Source: Streptomyces pyxinicus (GTDB lineage: Bacteria; Actinomycetota; Actinomycetes; Streptomycetales; Streptomycetaceae). From it: a stretch of 64,000 nt of DNA. The stretch lies in the NCBI RefSeq assembly GCF_024753135.1, contig NZ_JANUGP010000002.1, forward strand, positions 248,001-312,000, read 5' to 3'. Below, one piece after another: positions 35,809-44,615 of the stretch. Position numbers and translations under genes: made by a program. Numbering within the stretch: position 1 is the stretch's first letter; each line of letters starts with the position of its first letter. The notes under the pieces are model-generated. The model was not told where the DNA came from and ran no database searches. It saw nothing but the letters and a program-made list of their open reading frames with translations.

Positions 35809-36474
35809 GTGGAAGAGACGATCGCGGGCGCCCAAGACATCCAGACTGCCGGCCGGATTCCGCAGCAGCGCGGGGAATCACTGCTGGACAACGCCGTACG
35901 GTACGCCGAGGAGCGGCACTGGGACGTGGTCCCGGGCACCTGGCTGGAAGCGGCCGTCGGAACGCAGCGCTGCTCGTGCGGGGACGCCTCCTGCCCCGCG
36001 CCGGGTGCGCACCCCGCGCGCCCCGACTGGGCGGCCCAGGCGACCGGCAGCGCGACCGTCGTACGCCGGCTGTGGCAGAAGCAGCCGGGCGCCTCGATCC
36101 TGCTGCCGACCGGGCGGAGCTTCGACGCGCTGTCCGTCCCGGAGAGCGCGGGCTTCCTGGCGCTGGCCCGGATGGAGCGGCTGGAGCTGACGCTCGGCCC
36201 GGTGACGCTGGCCCCGGACCGGCGGATGCACTTCTTCGTACTGCCGGGCGCGGCCGCGAAGCTGCCGGACCTGGTGCGCAGGCTCGGCTGGTCGCTCGCC
36301 TCGCTCGACCTGGCCGTCCTCGGCGAGGGGGCGTACGTGGCCGCGCCGCCCACCCGCTTCGGCTCCCGGGGCGCCGTGCAGTGGGCCTGCCGGCCGACGC
36401 CCGCGAACCGGTGGCTGCCGGACGCGGAGGAGTTGGTCTCGCCGCTGGCCTACGCGTGCGGGCGGGACCGGTAG
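35809..36474 (+). CDS. Stand-alone prim-pol N-terminal-like protein, probably inactive
   Basis: 221 residues related to the bifunctional DNA primase/polymerase N-terminal family found in many actinobacterial genes. CSCGDASCPAPGAHPARPDW (around residues 50-70) is the Zn-knuckle-like C-x-C..C..GxHP block typical at the start of these proteins. The D-x-D acidic pair that binds metal in real prim-pols is not present (the corresponding place reads SFDALSVPES), and there is no helicase part. Likely a non-catalytic family member. GTG 35809 after GTGGGG. Confidence 0.65.
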   Translation: MEETIAGAQDIQTAGRIPQQRGESLLDNAVRYAEERHWDVVPGTWLEAAVGTQRCSCGDASCPAPGAHPARPDWAAQATGSATVVRRLWQKQPGASILLPTGRSFDALSVPESAGFLALARMERLELTLGPVTLAPDRRMHFFVLPGAAAKLPDLVRRLGWSLASLDLAVLGEGAYVAAPPTRFGSRGAVQWACRPTPANRWLPDAEELVSPLAYACGRDR

Positions 36475-36504
36475 CGGTCCGTCGCGGCCCCGTAGCCTTC
36501 GGGT

Positions 36505-37281
36505 ATGACCGAAGCGGCAGTACGTGTACGGGGGCTCTGGAAGCGGTTCGGGCAGCAGGTGGCTGTCGGGGGGATCGATCTGGAGCTGCCCGCGGGCCGG
36601 TTCGTCGGCCTGGTGGGGCCGAACGGGGCGGGCAAGACCACCACCCTCTCCATGGTGACCGGGCTGCTGCGGCCCGACGAGGGCACCGTGGAGATCGCCG
36701 GGCACGACGTGTGGCGGGACCCGGTCGCCGTGAAGGCGCGGATCGGGGTGCTGCCCGAGGGGCTGCGCCTGTTCGAGCGGCTCTCCGGACGCGAACTGCT
36801 CGCGTACTCGGGGCGGTTGCGCGGACTGCCCGGCGCCGAGGTCGACAAGCGGGCCACCCAGTTGCTGGACGTCCTCGACCTGGCCGGCGCCCAGCACAAG
36901 CTGGTCGTGGACTACTCGACCGGTATGCGCAAGAAGATCGGGCTCGCCGCCGCCCTGCTGCACAACCCCGAAGTGCTCTTCCTGGACGAGCCGTTCGAGG
37001 GGGTCGACCCGGTGTCCGCGCAGACCATCCGGGGCGTGCTGGAGCGGTACACCGCCTCCGGCGCCACCGTGGTGTTCTCCTCCCACGTCATGGAGCTGGT
37101 CGAGTCGCTGTGCGACTGGGTCGCGGTACTGGCGGCGGGCCGTATCCGCGCCACCGGCACGCTCGCCGAGGTGCGCGGCGCCCATCCGACGCTCCAGGCC
37201 GCGTTCCTCGAACTGGTCGGCGCGCACGACCGGCACACCGGCTCCGACCTCGACTGGCTGGGCGGCGGTGCGGTCCGATGA
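36505..37281 (+). CDS. ABC transporter ATP-binding protein
   Basis: 258 residues with Walker A GPNGAGKTTT (about residue 39-48), Q-loop region, signature YSTGMRKKIGLA (usually LSGG-Q, here a divergent S-T-G-M form typical of ABC-2 exporters), Walker B EVLFLDEP and switch His (FSSHVMEL). It couples to the permease that starts at the overlapping ATGA (37278). No solute-binding protein, so an export or signalling role is likely. Confidence 0.9.
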   Translation: MTEAAVRVRGLWKRFGQQVAVGGIDLELPAGRFVGLVGPNGAGKTTTLSMVTGLLRPDEGTVEIAGHDVWRDPVAVKARIGVLPEGLRLFERLSGRELLAYSGRLRGLPGAEVDKRATQLLDVLDLAGAQHKLVVDYSTGMRKKIGLAAALLHNPEVLFLDEPFEGVDPVSAQTIRGVLERYTASGATVVFSSHVMELVESLCDWVAVLAAGRIRATGTLAEVRGAHPTLQAAFLELVGAHDRHTGSDLDWLGGGAVR

Positions 37282-38867
37282 CGAGCGTGACCTCCACCGT
37301 CGTACGGCTGAAGCTGTCCCTCCTGCGCAACGGGCTGCGCCAGTCCGGCGGCCGGCGGGCCGCGTTCGTCTTCTCGGCGGTCGCCGCGGTCCTGTTCGCC
37401 CTGGCGCAACTGCTGGGCCTGCTCCTGCTGCGCGGGCACGCGCACGCCGACGTGGCGGCCGTGACCGGCACGGCCGTGCTGGCGCTGGGCTGGGCGGTGC
37501 TGCCGCTGTTCTTCCCGAGCGGCGACGAGACCCTCGACCCGACCCGCCTGGTGCTGCTCCCGCTGCGCCCCCGGCCACTGATCCGATCCCTGCTCGCCGC
37601 CTCCCTGCTCGGCATCGGCCCGCTGTTCACGCTGCTGATCCTGGCGGGCTGCGTCCTGGCCCCGGCGCACGGCCCCGCCGGGTACGTGGTCGCGCCGGTC
37701 GCCCTCGTCCTGGTCCTGCTGAGCTGCGTGGCACTGGCCCGGACCGTGGCCACCGCCAACGTACGGCTGCTGACCAGCAGGAAGGGCCGCGATCTGGCCG
37801 TCCTGAGCGGACTGGTGATCGCGGTCGGCGCCCAGGCGGTCAACTTCGGCGCCCAGCGCCTCGGTTCCTCCGGCCTCGGGCAACTGCGGCCGGTCGCGGA
37901 CGTGCTGTCCTGGATACCGCCGGCGTCGGCGGTAGCGGCGGTACGCTCCGCGAGCGAGGGCGCGTACGGCACGACACTGACCCAACTAGCGCTTTCTGCA
38001 TTGGGATTGACGCTACTGCTGTCGACCTGGTCCCGGGTCCTGACCCGCCTGATGACCGCACCGGACGGCTCCACGCTCCAGCCGGCCGACGCGGGCACCC
38101 GGGACCGGGCCGGGACCGGCGGCCTCGCGCGACTGCTGCCGGGCGGCCGCATCGGCACGGTCATGGAACGCAGCCTGCGCTACATCTGGCGCGACCCCAA
38201 GACCAAGGCGGCCTGGGTGACCTCGCTGGCCATCGGCCTGATCGTGCCGGTGTTCAACGCGGTGCAGGGCACCGGGTCGGTCTACTTCGCGTGCTTCGCC
38301 GCCGGGATGCTCGGCATCCAGATGTACAACCAGTTCGGGCAGGACACCTCCGCCTTCTGGATGGTGGCCACGACCATTTCCTCGCCCCGGGACGCCCACG
38401 CCGAACTGCGCGGCCGGGCCCTGGCCCTGCTGCTGATCGCCCTTCCCTACTCCGTCCTCGTGACCGTCGTGACCTCGGCGCTGCTGGGCGCGTGGAGCCG
38501 GCTGCCGGAGGTGCTGGGCCTCTCCCTCGCCCTGCTCGGGGCGATGCTGGCCACCGGCGCGTGGACCTCGGCCCGCTTCCCGTACTCCATCCCGCAGGAG
38601 GGCCACAAGAACATCGCCGCCGGGCAGGGCAGCCTGGCCTGGATCTCCATCCTCGGCGGCATGATCGCTGCGGCCCTGCTGTGCGCCCCGCTCATCGCCC
38701 TCACCATCACCCTCCACGTCACCGCGGGCGGCACCACCTGGACCTGGCTCCTCCTCCCGACCGGCACGGCCTACGGCACGACGCTCACCTGCACGGGCCT
38801 ACGCCTGTCGGCCCCGCGCACGGCGTCCCGGCTGCCGGAGATCTTGGGGGCGGTGAGCAAGGGGTAG
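37278..38867 (+). CDS. ABC transporter permease (about 12 membrane helices)
   Basis: 529 residues with two groups of about six membrane helices separated by a hydrophilic linker (PDGSTLQPADAGTRDRAGTG near 270). The second half starts with MERSLRYIWRDPKTKAAWVTS, a typical amphipathic entry of ABC-2 exporter permeases. Its ATG overlaps the ATPase stop by 4 bp, indicating coupled translation. Substrate unknown. A low-G+C run around 37981-38010 is noticeable but stays in frame. Confidence 0.85.
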   Translation: MTSVTSTVVRLKLSLLRNGLRQSGGRRAAFVFSAVAAVLFALAQLLGLLLLRGHAHADVAAVTGTAVLALGWAVLPLFFPSGDETLDPTRLVLLPLRPRPLIRSLLAASLLGIGPLFTLLILAGCVLAPAHGPAGYVVAPVALVLVLLSCVALARTVATANVRLLTSRKGRDLAVLSGLVIAVGAQAVNFGAQRLGSSGLGQLRPVADVLSWIPPASAVAAVRSASEGAYGTTLTQLALSALGLTLLLSTWSRVLTRLMTAPDGSTLQPADAGTRDRAGTGGLARLLPGGRIGTVMERSLRYIWRDPKTKAAWVTSLAIGLIVPVFNAVQGTGSVYFACFAAGMLGIQMYNQFGQDTSAFWMVATTISSPRDAHAELRGRALALLLIALPYSVLVTVVTSALLGAWSRLPEVLGLSLALLGAMLATGAWTSARFPYSIPQEGHKNIAAGQGSLAWISILGGMIAAALLCAPLIALTITLHVTAGGTTWTWLLLPTGTAYGTTLTCTGLRLSAPRTASRLPEILGAVSKG

Positions 38868-39288
38868 GGCCCGAGCTTCGGACACCGGAGGAAGAGGCGG
38901 TCGGCCTCCGGCGGGGGTCGCAGGCATCCGTTCCGGGGACGTGGCGTCAGCTTGAGGGCGGGAACGGCGTCCAGAGCCGTGAAGCGCCGGTTGCTCTCAC
39001 GGCGGACCGGCCTCGGGGCCTCAGCCTCTTCGGCCTCGTCGTCCTCCGACTCCGGGCCCTCCACGGCCGGCCATGCCCTCTGAGCTGACTCACTCCGTCA
39101 GCCGTGACGACGCTCAGCCGATCTGTGTCCCGCCCTCGCGGGCACGAACTGCGGAACGAGGACGCGTACGAGGACGCGGACGAATCAGGACTCGCAGAAG
39201 CGCAGCCATACGTCGGCCGCGGACGCGGGCGCCCGCGTCCGCGGCGCGGTGAAGAAGTACGTCATCGCTGGTCATGGCCGGGCCCGTG
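38868..39288. other. 420-bp region without a supported gene
   Basis: Between the ABC permease and the convergent dehydrogenase gene. Open frames (38771-39064 minus, 39104-39496 plus) lack ribosome binding sites and have arbitrary composition. The only clear structure is the 30-bp palindrome at 39216-39245. Confidence 0.5.
39216..39245. repeat. Perfect 30-bp palindrome without a loop
   Basis: GCCGCGGACGCGGGC (39216-39230) is followed directly by its exact reverse complement (39231-39245). It lies 44 bp beyond the stop of the dehydrogenase gene (39289) on its downstream side, so a terminator is the simplest reading; a binding site is possible. Confidence 0.8.
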
Positions 39289-40611
39289 CTACTTTCCCGG
39301 GCGGCCGAGTTGGTGGACGGTCCAGCCTGCCGCCCGCCAGGGCTCGGCGTCGAGGGTGGTGCGGCAATCGACAAGCAGGGCGACGGCCGGACGGCCGGCC
39401 AGGGCCCGGGGGTCGGCCTGCCGGTACTCGGACCACTCGGTGGCCAGGACGACGATGTCGGCGCCGTCGAGGGAGGCGGCCAGGTCGTCGGTGTAGTCCA
39501 ATTCCGGGTTGCGGACCATCGCCGTGGGTACGGCCTGCGGGTCGTGCACGGTGACGCCCGCGCCGGCCTGTTGGAGGGCCTGGGACAGGGCGAGGGCCGG
39601 GGACTCGCGCACATCGTTGGTGCCCGGCTTGAAGGCGGCACCCCACACGGTGATCCGGGACCCGCTGACGGGCCGCTCGCCGAGGGCGCGCTCGATGAGT
39701 CGGAGTGCGACGTCGGTGCGCTGTTCGTTGATCACCTCCGCGGCCCGCAGGAGGGAGACGGCGCCCTCGGCGCTGAGGGCCCGCGCGGAGGCGGTGAAGG
39801 CGCGTACGTCCTTGGGCAGGCATCCGCCGCCGTAGCCGATGCCCGGCTGCATCCCGCCGCTGCCGATTCGCGGGTCGATGCCGAGGATGTCCACGATCTG
39901 GGCGATGTCGCCGCCCGCGGCCTCGCACATGTCGGCGACGGCGTTGATGTACGAAATCTTGAGGCCGAGGAAGGTGTTCGCGGCGCCCTTGGCCAGCTCG
40001 GCTGTCTGCGGGTCGGTGATGAAGATCGGGACACCGGCGTCGATGATCCTGGCGTACACGGCGCGGATCGTCTTCTCGCCCTCCGCCGTGGTGACGCCGG
40101 CGATGAGGCGGTCCGGGCGCAGGGTGTCCTCCACGGCGTGGCCCTCGCGCAGGAACTCGGGGTTCCACACGACCTCGACCCCGTCCCCGGCCGGGGCGAG
40201 ACGCTGGGCGAGGGCGGTGACCTTCATGGTGGTGCCGACGGTGACCGTGCTCTTGCCGACGATGGTGCACGGCTGGTCGAGGTGGGGGGCGAGCTGGCGG
40301 ATCGCGCCGAAGACCTGTGCGGTGTCGTACGAGCGGCCGTCGGCGTCGATGGGGGTGCCGACGCCGATGAAGTGCAGCTCGGCGAAGGCGGCGGCCTCGC
40401 TGATGTCGGTGGTGAAACGCAGGCGCCCACTCGCGGTGTGCCGGGCGAGCAGTTCCGGCAGCCCGGTCTCGTAGATGGGGCACTTGCCGGCGTTGAGCCG
40501 GTCGACCTTGGCCCGGTCGACGTCCACGCCGACGACCTCATGGCCGAGTTCGGCCATCGCTGCCGCGTGCGGGATGCCGAGGTGTCCGCAGCCGATCACA
40601 GAAACGCGCAT
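39289..40611 (-). CDS. UDP-glucose/GDP-mannose dehydrogenase family protein
   Basis: 440 residues. NAD-binding start MRVSVIGCGHLGIPHAAAMAELGH, middle domain LKISYINAVADMCEAAGGD, and catalytic Cys in GIGYGGGCLPKDVRAF, all as in UDP-glucose 6-dehydrogenases, which make UDP-glucuronate for cell-surface polymers. The C-terminal UDP-binding domain (TVWGAAFKPGTNDVRESPAL) is complete. No other sugar-nucleotide gene is near, and both neighbours on its 5' side are broken fragments, suggesting an accessory insertion. ATG 40611; AAGGAC 14 bp upstream. Confidence 0.9.
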   Translation of the reverse strand: MRVSVIGCGHLGIPHAAAMAELGHEVVGVDVDRAKVDRLNAGKCPIYETGLPELLARHTASGRLRFTTDISEAAAFAELHFIGVGTPIDADGRSYDTAQVFGAIRQLAPHLDQPCTIVGKSTVTVGTTMKVTALAQRLAPAGDGVEVVWNPEFLREGHAVEDTLRPDRLIAGVTTAEGEKTIRAVYARIIDAGVPIFITDPQTAELAKGAANTFLGLKISYINAVADMCEAAGGDIAQIVDILGIDPRIGSGGMQPGIGYGGGCLPKDVRAFTASARALSAEGAVSLLRAAEVINEQRTDVALRLIERALGERPVSGSRITVWGAAFKPGTNDVRESPALALSQALQQAGAGVTVHDPQAVPTAMVRNPELDYTDDLAASLDGADIVVLATEWSEYRQADPRALAGRPAVALLVDCRTTLDAEPWRAAGWTVHQLGRPGK

Positions 40612-40724
40612 CGCGGGTCGTCCTTGTCTGGTCGGGTGCCCACCGAACTCGGTCGGCCCCCGCACGGTACCGGTTCTCGGACAGGGCCCAAGTCGGGCCG
40701 CACGCCTGTTCGTTGGGGTGTTCG

Positions 40725-40860
40725 ACCGGTGCGGTGCGGGGAAGAACACGTTGTGCGACTCGGCGGCCTCCACGACGGGCCAGAGCGAGCCCGCTGTCAC
40801 CTCCACGCCGTAGCGGAAGCCCAGCTCACGCACTTCCTTGACGGGGCCGGTGCCGGTCAG
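40725..40860 (-). pseudogene. Truncated gene fragment, N-terminal part missing
   Basis: Reading leftward from 40860 the frame gives TGTGPVKEVRELGFRYGVEV and continues through SLWPVVEAAESHNVFF, with the codon use and amino-acid texture of a real protein, then degenerates. There is no start codon or ribosome binding site at 40860. I do not recognise the family. It meets a second decapitated fragment (40866-41483) head to head. Confidence 0.4.
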
Positions 40861-40865
40861 GTGCT

Positions 40866-41483
40866 TCGCCGCTCGCCGCCGCCGCGGCGGCCCGGGAGCT
40901 GAGCATCGTGCTGCGGCACCAGGACCAGCCCGCCGCAGCCGAGCGACACATCCTCGACGCCGTGACCCAGGTCGAGGGGACCGGGCTGCGGACCGATGCT
41001 CAGCGCTCGGCGTACGCGCAGATGCTGTGCACGACCTCGTACACCGCGGCGCGCGCCGGGGACCGTGACCAGGCCCTGGCGATGATGGGTGACGCCGTGC
41101 GGGCCGCCCGCGACCTCCCCGACGTCGCGCCCGAGGGGCGGTTGTTCCCCATCACGCCGGCGGCAGTGGACCTGTACTCCGTCGGCGTCCACTGGGCACT
41201 CGGGGACGCGGGCGCCGCGCTGGAGGCCGGCCGTGAGCTGCGCGAGGGCCAGTTCGCCACGGCCGAGCGCAGGGGAAGGATGCATACCGACCTCGGACGG
41301 GCGTGGTGGCAGTGGGGCAAGGCGGAGCAGACGGCTGCCGAGCTGCTGGCCGCAGTGCGCGTCTCCCCGGGAGAGGTCCGCGACCGGCCCGCGATCCGGC
41401 AGATCGTCAGCGACCTGCGGTCCCGTCACCCGAGGGTGGCGGGCGTGCGCGAGTTGGCAGGGGCCGTGGGCTCGGCGGCCTGA
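40866..41483 (+). pseudogene. 5'-truncated TPR-type transcriptional regulator
   Basis: The frame 40866-41483 encodes about 205 residues of TPR-like helices (HQDQPAAAERHILDAVTQVEG, then AGDRDQALAMMGDAVRAARDLP and GDAGAALEAGRELREGQF), the usual C-terminal half of a helix-turn-helix/TPR regulator of 400 residues or so. The DNA-binding half is missing and no ribosome binding site lies near 40866; the first available start (GTG 40908) is inside a helix. A shortened protein from 40908 cannot be excluded. Confidence 0.6.
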
Positions 41484-41707
41484 GCAGCTGCGGCCCATCC
41501 TTTCGCCCGGTGTACGCCCAGCGGCACCTTTGACGGCGGATCCGCCTGCCCGGCCGAGTGCGGCCGGTCGTACACAGTGTCCGTCGTGGACCCGGCGCTC
41601 GGCGGCACGGCTCGCGGAACCGGCGGGGCCGGCCCGTCGCCGTCCGGCGCGACCTGTCGCGCCAGGGCAACCCGGGGTCGTACGGCGTTCCCGGGCGCCC
41701 AGGGGCC

Positions 41708-42541
41708 TCACTGCCGGTCGGGGGACGCCGTGGTGACGTGCACGCGGAAGTGGCAGGGCAGGGCGCCGGACGGGGTGGTGCGGTCGGTGGCGTGGGTGAG
41801 GAACTGCTCGCGCAGGGCGGTCAGGGCGGGGGTGTCCAGGGCGGCGAAGTCGTAGAGGCCGGACAGGGCCGTCCAGACGTGCTCCGGTGGGGCGCTCAGG
41901 TCGAGGGGCACCGTCTGCTGGTCGGGGGCGGCGAATCCGGCCGTGGTGAGCAGGGAGGCGAGGTGCTCGGGGTGTCGGGTGCGGCGGTCGCCCAGGGTGG
42001 GCATGCGGCGGGCGGGCGGTGTTCGTTCGAGGGCCGTGGGGAGCAGTTCGCCGAGCAGTTCGTAGCCCGCGCCGCCCCCGCCCGCACCGGTGACGCAGGC
42101 CAGCAGGCCGCCGGGGACGAGGACGCGGGCCAGTTCCGCGACGACCCGCTCGATGTCGGCCATCAGCATCAGGGCCAGGTGGGAGACGCAGGCGTCGAAG
42201 CCGTCGTCCGGGAAGGGCAGGTACTGGGCGCGCGCCTCCGCCAGGGCCGCCGTCGACAGGGCCGGGCGGCGGCGGGCCAGGGCCAGCGAGTCGGGCGAGA
42301 GGTCCACCCCGGCGAGCCGGCGACCGGGGGTGGCGGCGAGCAGTTCCAGCAGGGAGCCGTCGCCGCAGCCCAGGTCCAGGACGCGGCGGCGGCCAGCCAC
42401 CAGGTCCCGCAGGATCGCGTAGCTGGAGCGGCCGTCGGCGGCGCGGGCACCGGCGAACGCCTCGGTCGTCACGGCCGGGTGGCGCGCGTGGAAGGCCTTC
42501 AGGAACGCTTCCTGGCCGGTCTGGCAGATCTGGCCCGTCAT
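41708..42541 (-). CDS. SAM-dependent class I methyltransferase
   Basis: 277 residues. SAM-binding motif VLDLGCGDGSLLELLA near residue 55, then GVDLSPDSLALARRR and QYLPFPDDGFDACVSHLALMLM, a UbiE/Methyltransf_11 type fold. A C-terminal 100-residue extension may bind substrate. The ATG overlaps the stop of the upstream alpha/beta hydrolase gene by 4 bp (42538-42541), so both are one operon. Confidence 0.85.
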   Translation of the reverse strand: MTGQICQTGQEAFLKAFHARHPAVTTEAFAGARAADGRSSYAILRDLVAGRRRVLDLGCGDGSLLELLAATPGRRLAGVDLSPDSLALARRRPALSTAALAEARAQYLPFPDDGFDACVSHLALMLMADIERVVAELARVLVPGGLLACVTGAGGGGAGYELLGELLPTALERTPPARRMPTLGDRRTRHPEHLASLLTTAGFAAPDQQTVPLDLSAPPEHVWTALSGLYDFAALDTPALTALREQFLTHATDRTTPSGALPCHFRVHVTTASPDRQ

Positions 42542-43407
42542 GCCGTCAGCACCCGGTCCAGGAAGGGTTCCACCACCGAGCGCCAGGCCTCCGGCTGGGC
42601 GTAGTGGACGAGGTGGCCGGCGTCGGTGATCTCCGCGTACTCGCCGTGGGGCAGGACCCGGACCATCTCCTGGGCCTCGGCGCGGCCCAGTTCGCCGTCC
42701 AGGCCGCGGACGACCAGGGTGGGGCAGCGGACCTGGGCCAGTTCCTCCCAGTGGGCGTCGTACACCCAGGTCTCGCGGGAGGCGAGCATGCGGTCGGGGG
42801 AGAAGACCGGACGCCAGCCGTCGGGGCCCTCCTGCATGACCTCGGCGTAGAAGGCGCCGCGGGCCGGGTCGGGGCGCTCCAGCCAGGGGTCGTCCTCGCC
42901 GAACCACCTGCGGACGTCGGCGAGCGTGGCGAAGGGGACCGGCCAGGAGCGGAACCAGTCGGTCCACTCGCGCTGGGAGGCCGCGCCGAGCGCGGAGGCC
43001 CGCATGTCGCAGACGACGAGGCCGCGCACCAGGTCGGGACGCTTGGCGGCGAGCTGCCAGGCGGTCAGCGCGCCCATCGCGTGGCCGACCAGGACGGCGG
43101 GGGCGAGGCCGAGCTGTTCGATGGCGGCCTCGGCGTCCGCGACGTAGGCCTCCCGGGTGTACGCGTCCTCGGCGGGCTTGGCGCTCTGGCCGTGGCCGCG
43201 CTGGTCCAGGGCGACGGCGCGGTGCCGTTCGGCGAGCCGGCGGGCGCTCGCGGCCCAGTGCGAGGCGCGGCCCATCAGACCGTGGAGTAACAGCAGGCCC
43301 GGAGTGCCGGGACCGGCGCCGTCCGGGTCCTCCTTCGGAGGGTCGGCGAACTCCCAGGCGGCCAGCCGTGCGCCGCCCGCTCCCGTGACCTCGATACGCC
43401 GTGCCAT
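42538..43407 (-). CDS. Alpha/beta hydrolase-fold protein lacking the nucleophile Ser
   Basis: 289 residues. Oxyanion region LLLLHGLMGRASHW, ALDQRGHGQSAKP and the C-terminal His in DAGHLVHYAQPEAW are all conserved. The nucleophile elbow, normally G-H-S-M-G, reads GHAMG (Ala encoded by GCG, one base from TCG). The protein may thus be inactive as an esterase or have a non-hydrolytic role. It is the first gene of a two-gene operon with a methyltransferase. Confidence 0.85.
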   Translation of the reverse strand: MARRIEVTGAGGARLAAWEFADPPKEDPDGAGPGTPGLLLLHGLMGRASHWAASARRLAERHRAVALDQRGHGQSAKPAEDAYTREAYVADAEAAIEQLGLAPAVLVGHAMGALTAWQLAAKRPDLVRGLVVCDMRASALGAASQREWTDWFRSWPVPFATLADVRRWFGEDDPWLERPDPARGAFYAEVMQEGPDGWRPVFSPDRMLASRETWVYDAHWEELAQVRCPTLVVRGLDGELGRAEAQEMVRVLPHGEYAEITDAGHLVHYAQPEAWRSVVEPFLDRVLTA

Positions 43408-43661
43408 GGGCCTGGCACCCCCCAGCTCCGCCTGCTTCGTACCGGTGTTCTGCCGTCGTACTGCCGCCCGCAGACTATCGAATGCGCTTTCGAGAACTCC
43501 GTCTCTGGAGACAACACCCCTCCTTCGAGTGACACCCGCCGAGGAATGATCGCCGTCTTCGAGGGGATCTTTCAGGCGGGAGGCGGACCGCTCGGGGAAA
43601 AACGGTCCGAAGGGGATGACCCTGGGAGCTCGGGGCTCCGGGTCAGCACAGGGGAGGACAG

Positions 43662-43686
43662 GCCCCGGCGCCGCAGGCGCCGGGGC
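43662..43686 (-). terminator. Strong hairpin downstream of dmdR1
   Basis: GCCCCGGCGCC (43662-43672) and GGCGCCGGGGC (43676-43686) pair perfectly around a GCA loop, six bases beyond the dmdR1 stop. It fits a rho-independent terminator of the GC-stem type common in Streptomyces. Confidence 0.8.
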
Positions 43687-43692
43687 TCTCTG

Positions 43693-44385
43693 TCAGCGCT
43701 TGGCGACGAACACGTGCGAGGCGACGTCCGCCGCCAGCTCGGCCGCCTCACCGCCGCTGCCCACCAGCACCCCGCCCGCCGACTCCGTCACGCTCACCAC
43801 CGAGCCGGGCTGCACGCCCGCCCGCCGCAGCGTGTACATCAGCTGGGCGTCGGTCTGGATCGGCTCCCCGATCCGGCGGACCACGACCGTCTTGCCGTCC
43901 GAGCCCGCGTCCAGGTCGGCCAGCGAGACCATGCCCGCGTCCAGGAACGGATCGGCGCCGTCCTTCTCGCCCAGCTCCTCCAGACCCGGGATCGGGTTGC
44001 CGTACGGCGACTCGGTCGGGTGCCGCAGCAGCTCCAGCACCCGCCGCTCCACCGCCTCGCTCATCACGTGCTCCCACCGGCACGCCTCCGCGTGCACCTG
44101 CTCCCACTCCAGGCCGATGACGTCGACCAGGAGACACTCGGCGAGGCGGTGCTTGCGCATCACGCGCGTCGCCAGCCGGCGCCCCTCGTCCGTCAGCTCC
44201 AGGTGGCGGTCACTGGCCACCGAGACCAGACCGTCGCGCTCCATCCGCGCCACCGTCTGGCTCACCGTCGGCCCACTCTGGTCCAGCCGCTCCGCGATGC
44301 GCGCGCGCATGGGGACGACGCCTTCCTCTTCGAGTTCGAGGATGGTGCGGAGATACATCTCCGTGGTGTCGATCAGTCCGGACAT
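43693..44385 (-). CDS. dmdR1: DtxR-family iron-dependent regulator DmdR1
   Basis: 230 residues, the length of S. coelicolor DmdR1. N-terminal HTH (YLRTILELEEEGVVPMRARIAERLDQSGPTVSQTVARMERDGLV), metal-binding dimer domain with CRWEHVMSEAVERRVLELL (the Cys/His/Glu ligands) and C-terminal SH3-like FeoA domain (about 150-228). With Fe(II) it represses siderophore and other iron genes at TTAGGTTAGGCTCACCTAA-like boxes. None is obvious upstream of itself here. Divergent from the SIS-domain gene. Confidence 0.9.
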   Translation of the reverse strand: MSGLIDTTEMYLRTILELEEEGVVPMRARIAERLDQSGPTVSQTVARMERDGLVSVASDRHLELTDEGRRLATRVMRKHRLAECLLVDVIGLEWEQVHAEACRWEHVMSEAVERRVLELLRHPTESPYGNPIPGLEELGEKDGADPFLDAGMVSLADLDAGSDGKTVVVRRIGEPIQTDAQLMYTLRRAGVQPGSVVSVTESAGGVLVGSGGEAAELAADVASHVFVAKR

Positions 44386-44615
44386 ACGTGCCCCTCGATT
44401 ACCTCTGCCGGTGAAACCCGGCCGCGTGCGCTGGCCCTGACACCAATTCTGCCGGATCCCACCGACAACCGGGGGGCACCGGCCGAACCGGACCCTCCCG
44501 GGCGGGTGTCCGTCCACATCCCGGAACGCCCGGCCGCGGCACCCGGCCGTATTGACACCGCACTGGTCCAGACCGCACGGTGATCCGCGACACAGACGCT
44601 GCGAAGGGGCACCGC

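Larger units (their letters stand above)
43616..44440 (+). other. Long ORF antiparallel to dmdR1 (adm-like)
   Basis: This 274-codon frame covers the complete dmdR1 gene on the opposite strand. In S. coelicolor an antiparallel gene, adm, was reported opposite dmdR1, with effects on antibiotic and siderophore production. The ORF here is Ser/Arg-rich, as expected of a mirror frame of a GC-rich gene, and has no clear ribosome binding site. Its openness alone is therefore weak evidence. Confidence 0.25.

Noticed and set aside
38771..39496. Candidate genes between the ABC permease and the dehydrogenase
   Set aside because: Shadow-frame composition, no ribosome binding site, no domain.
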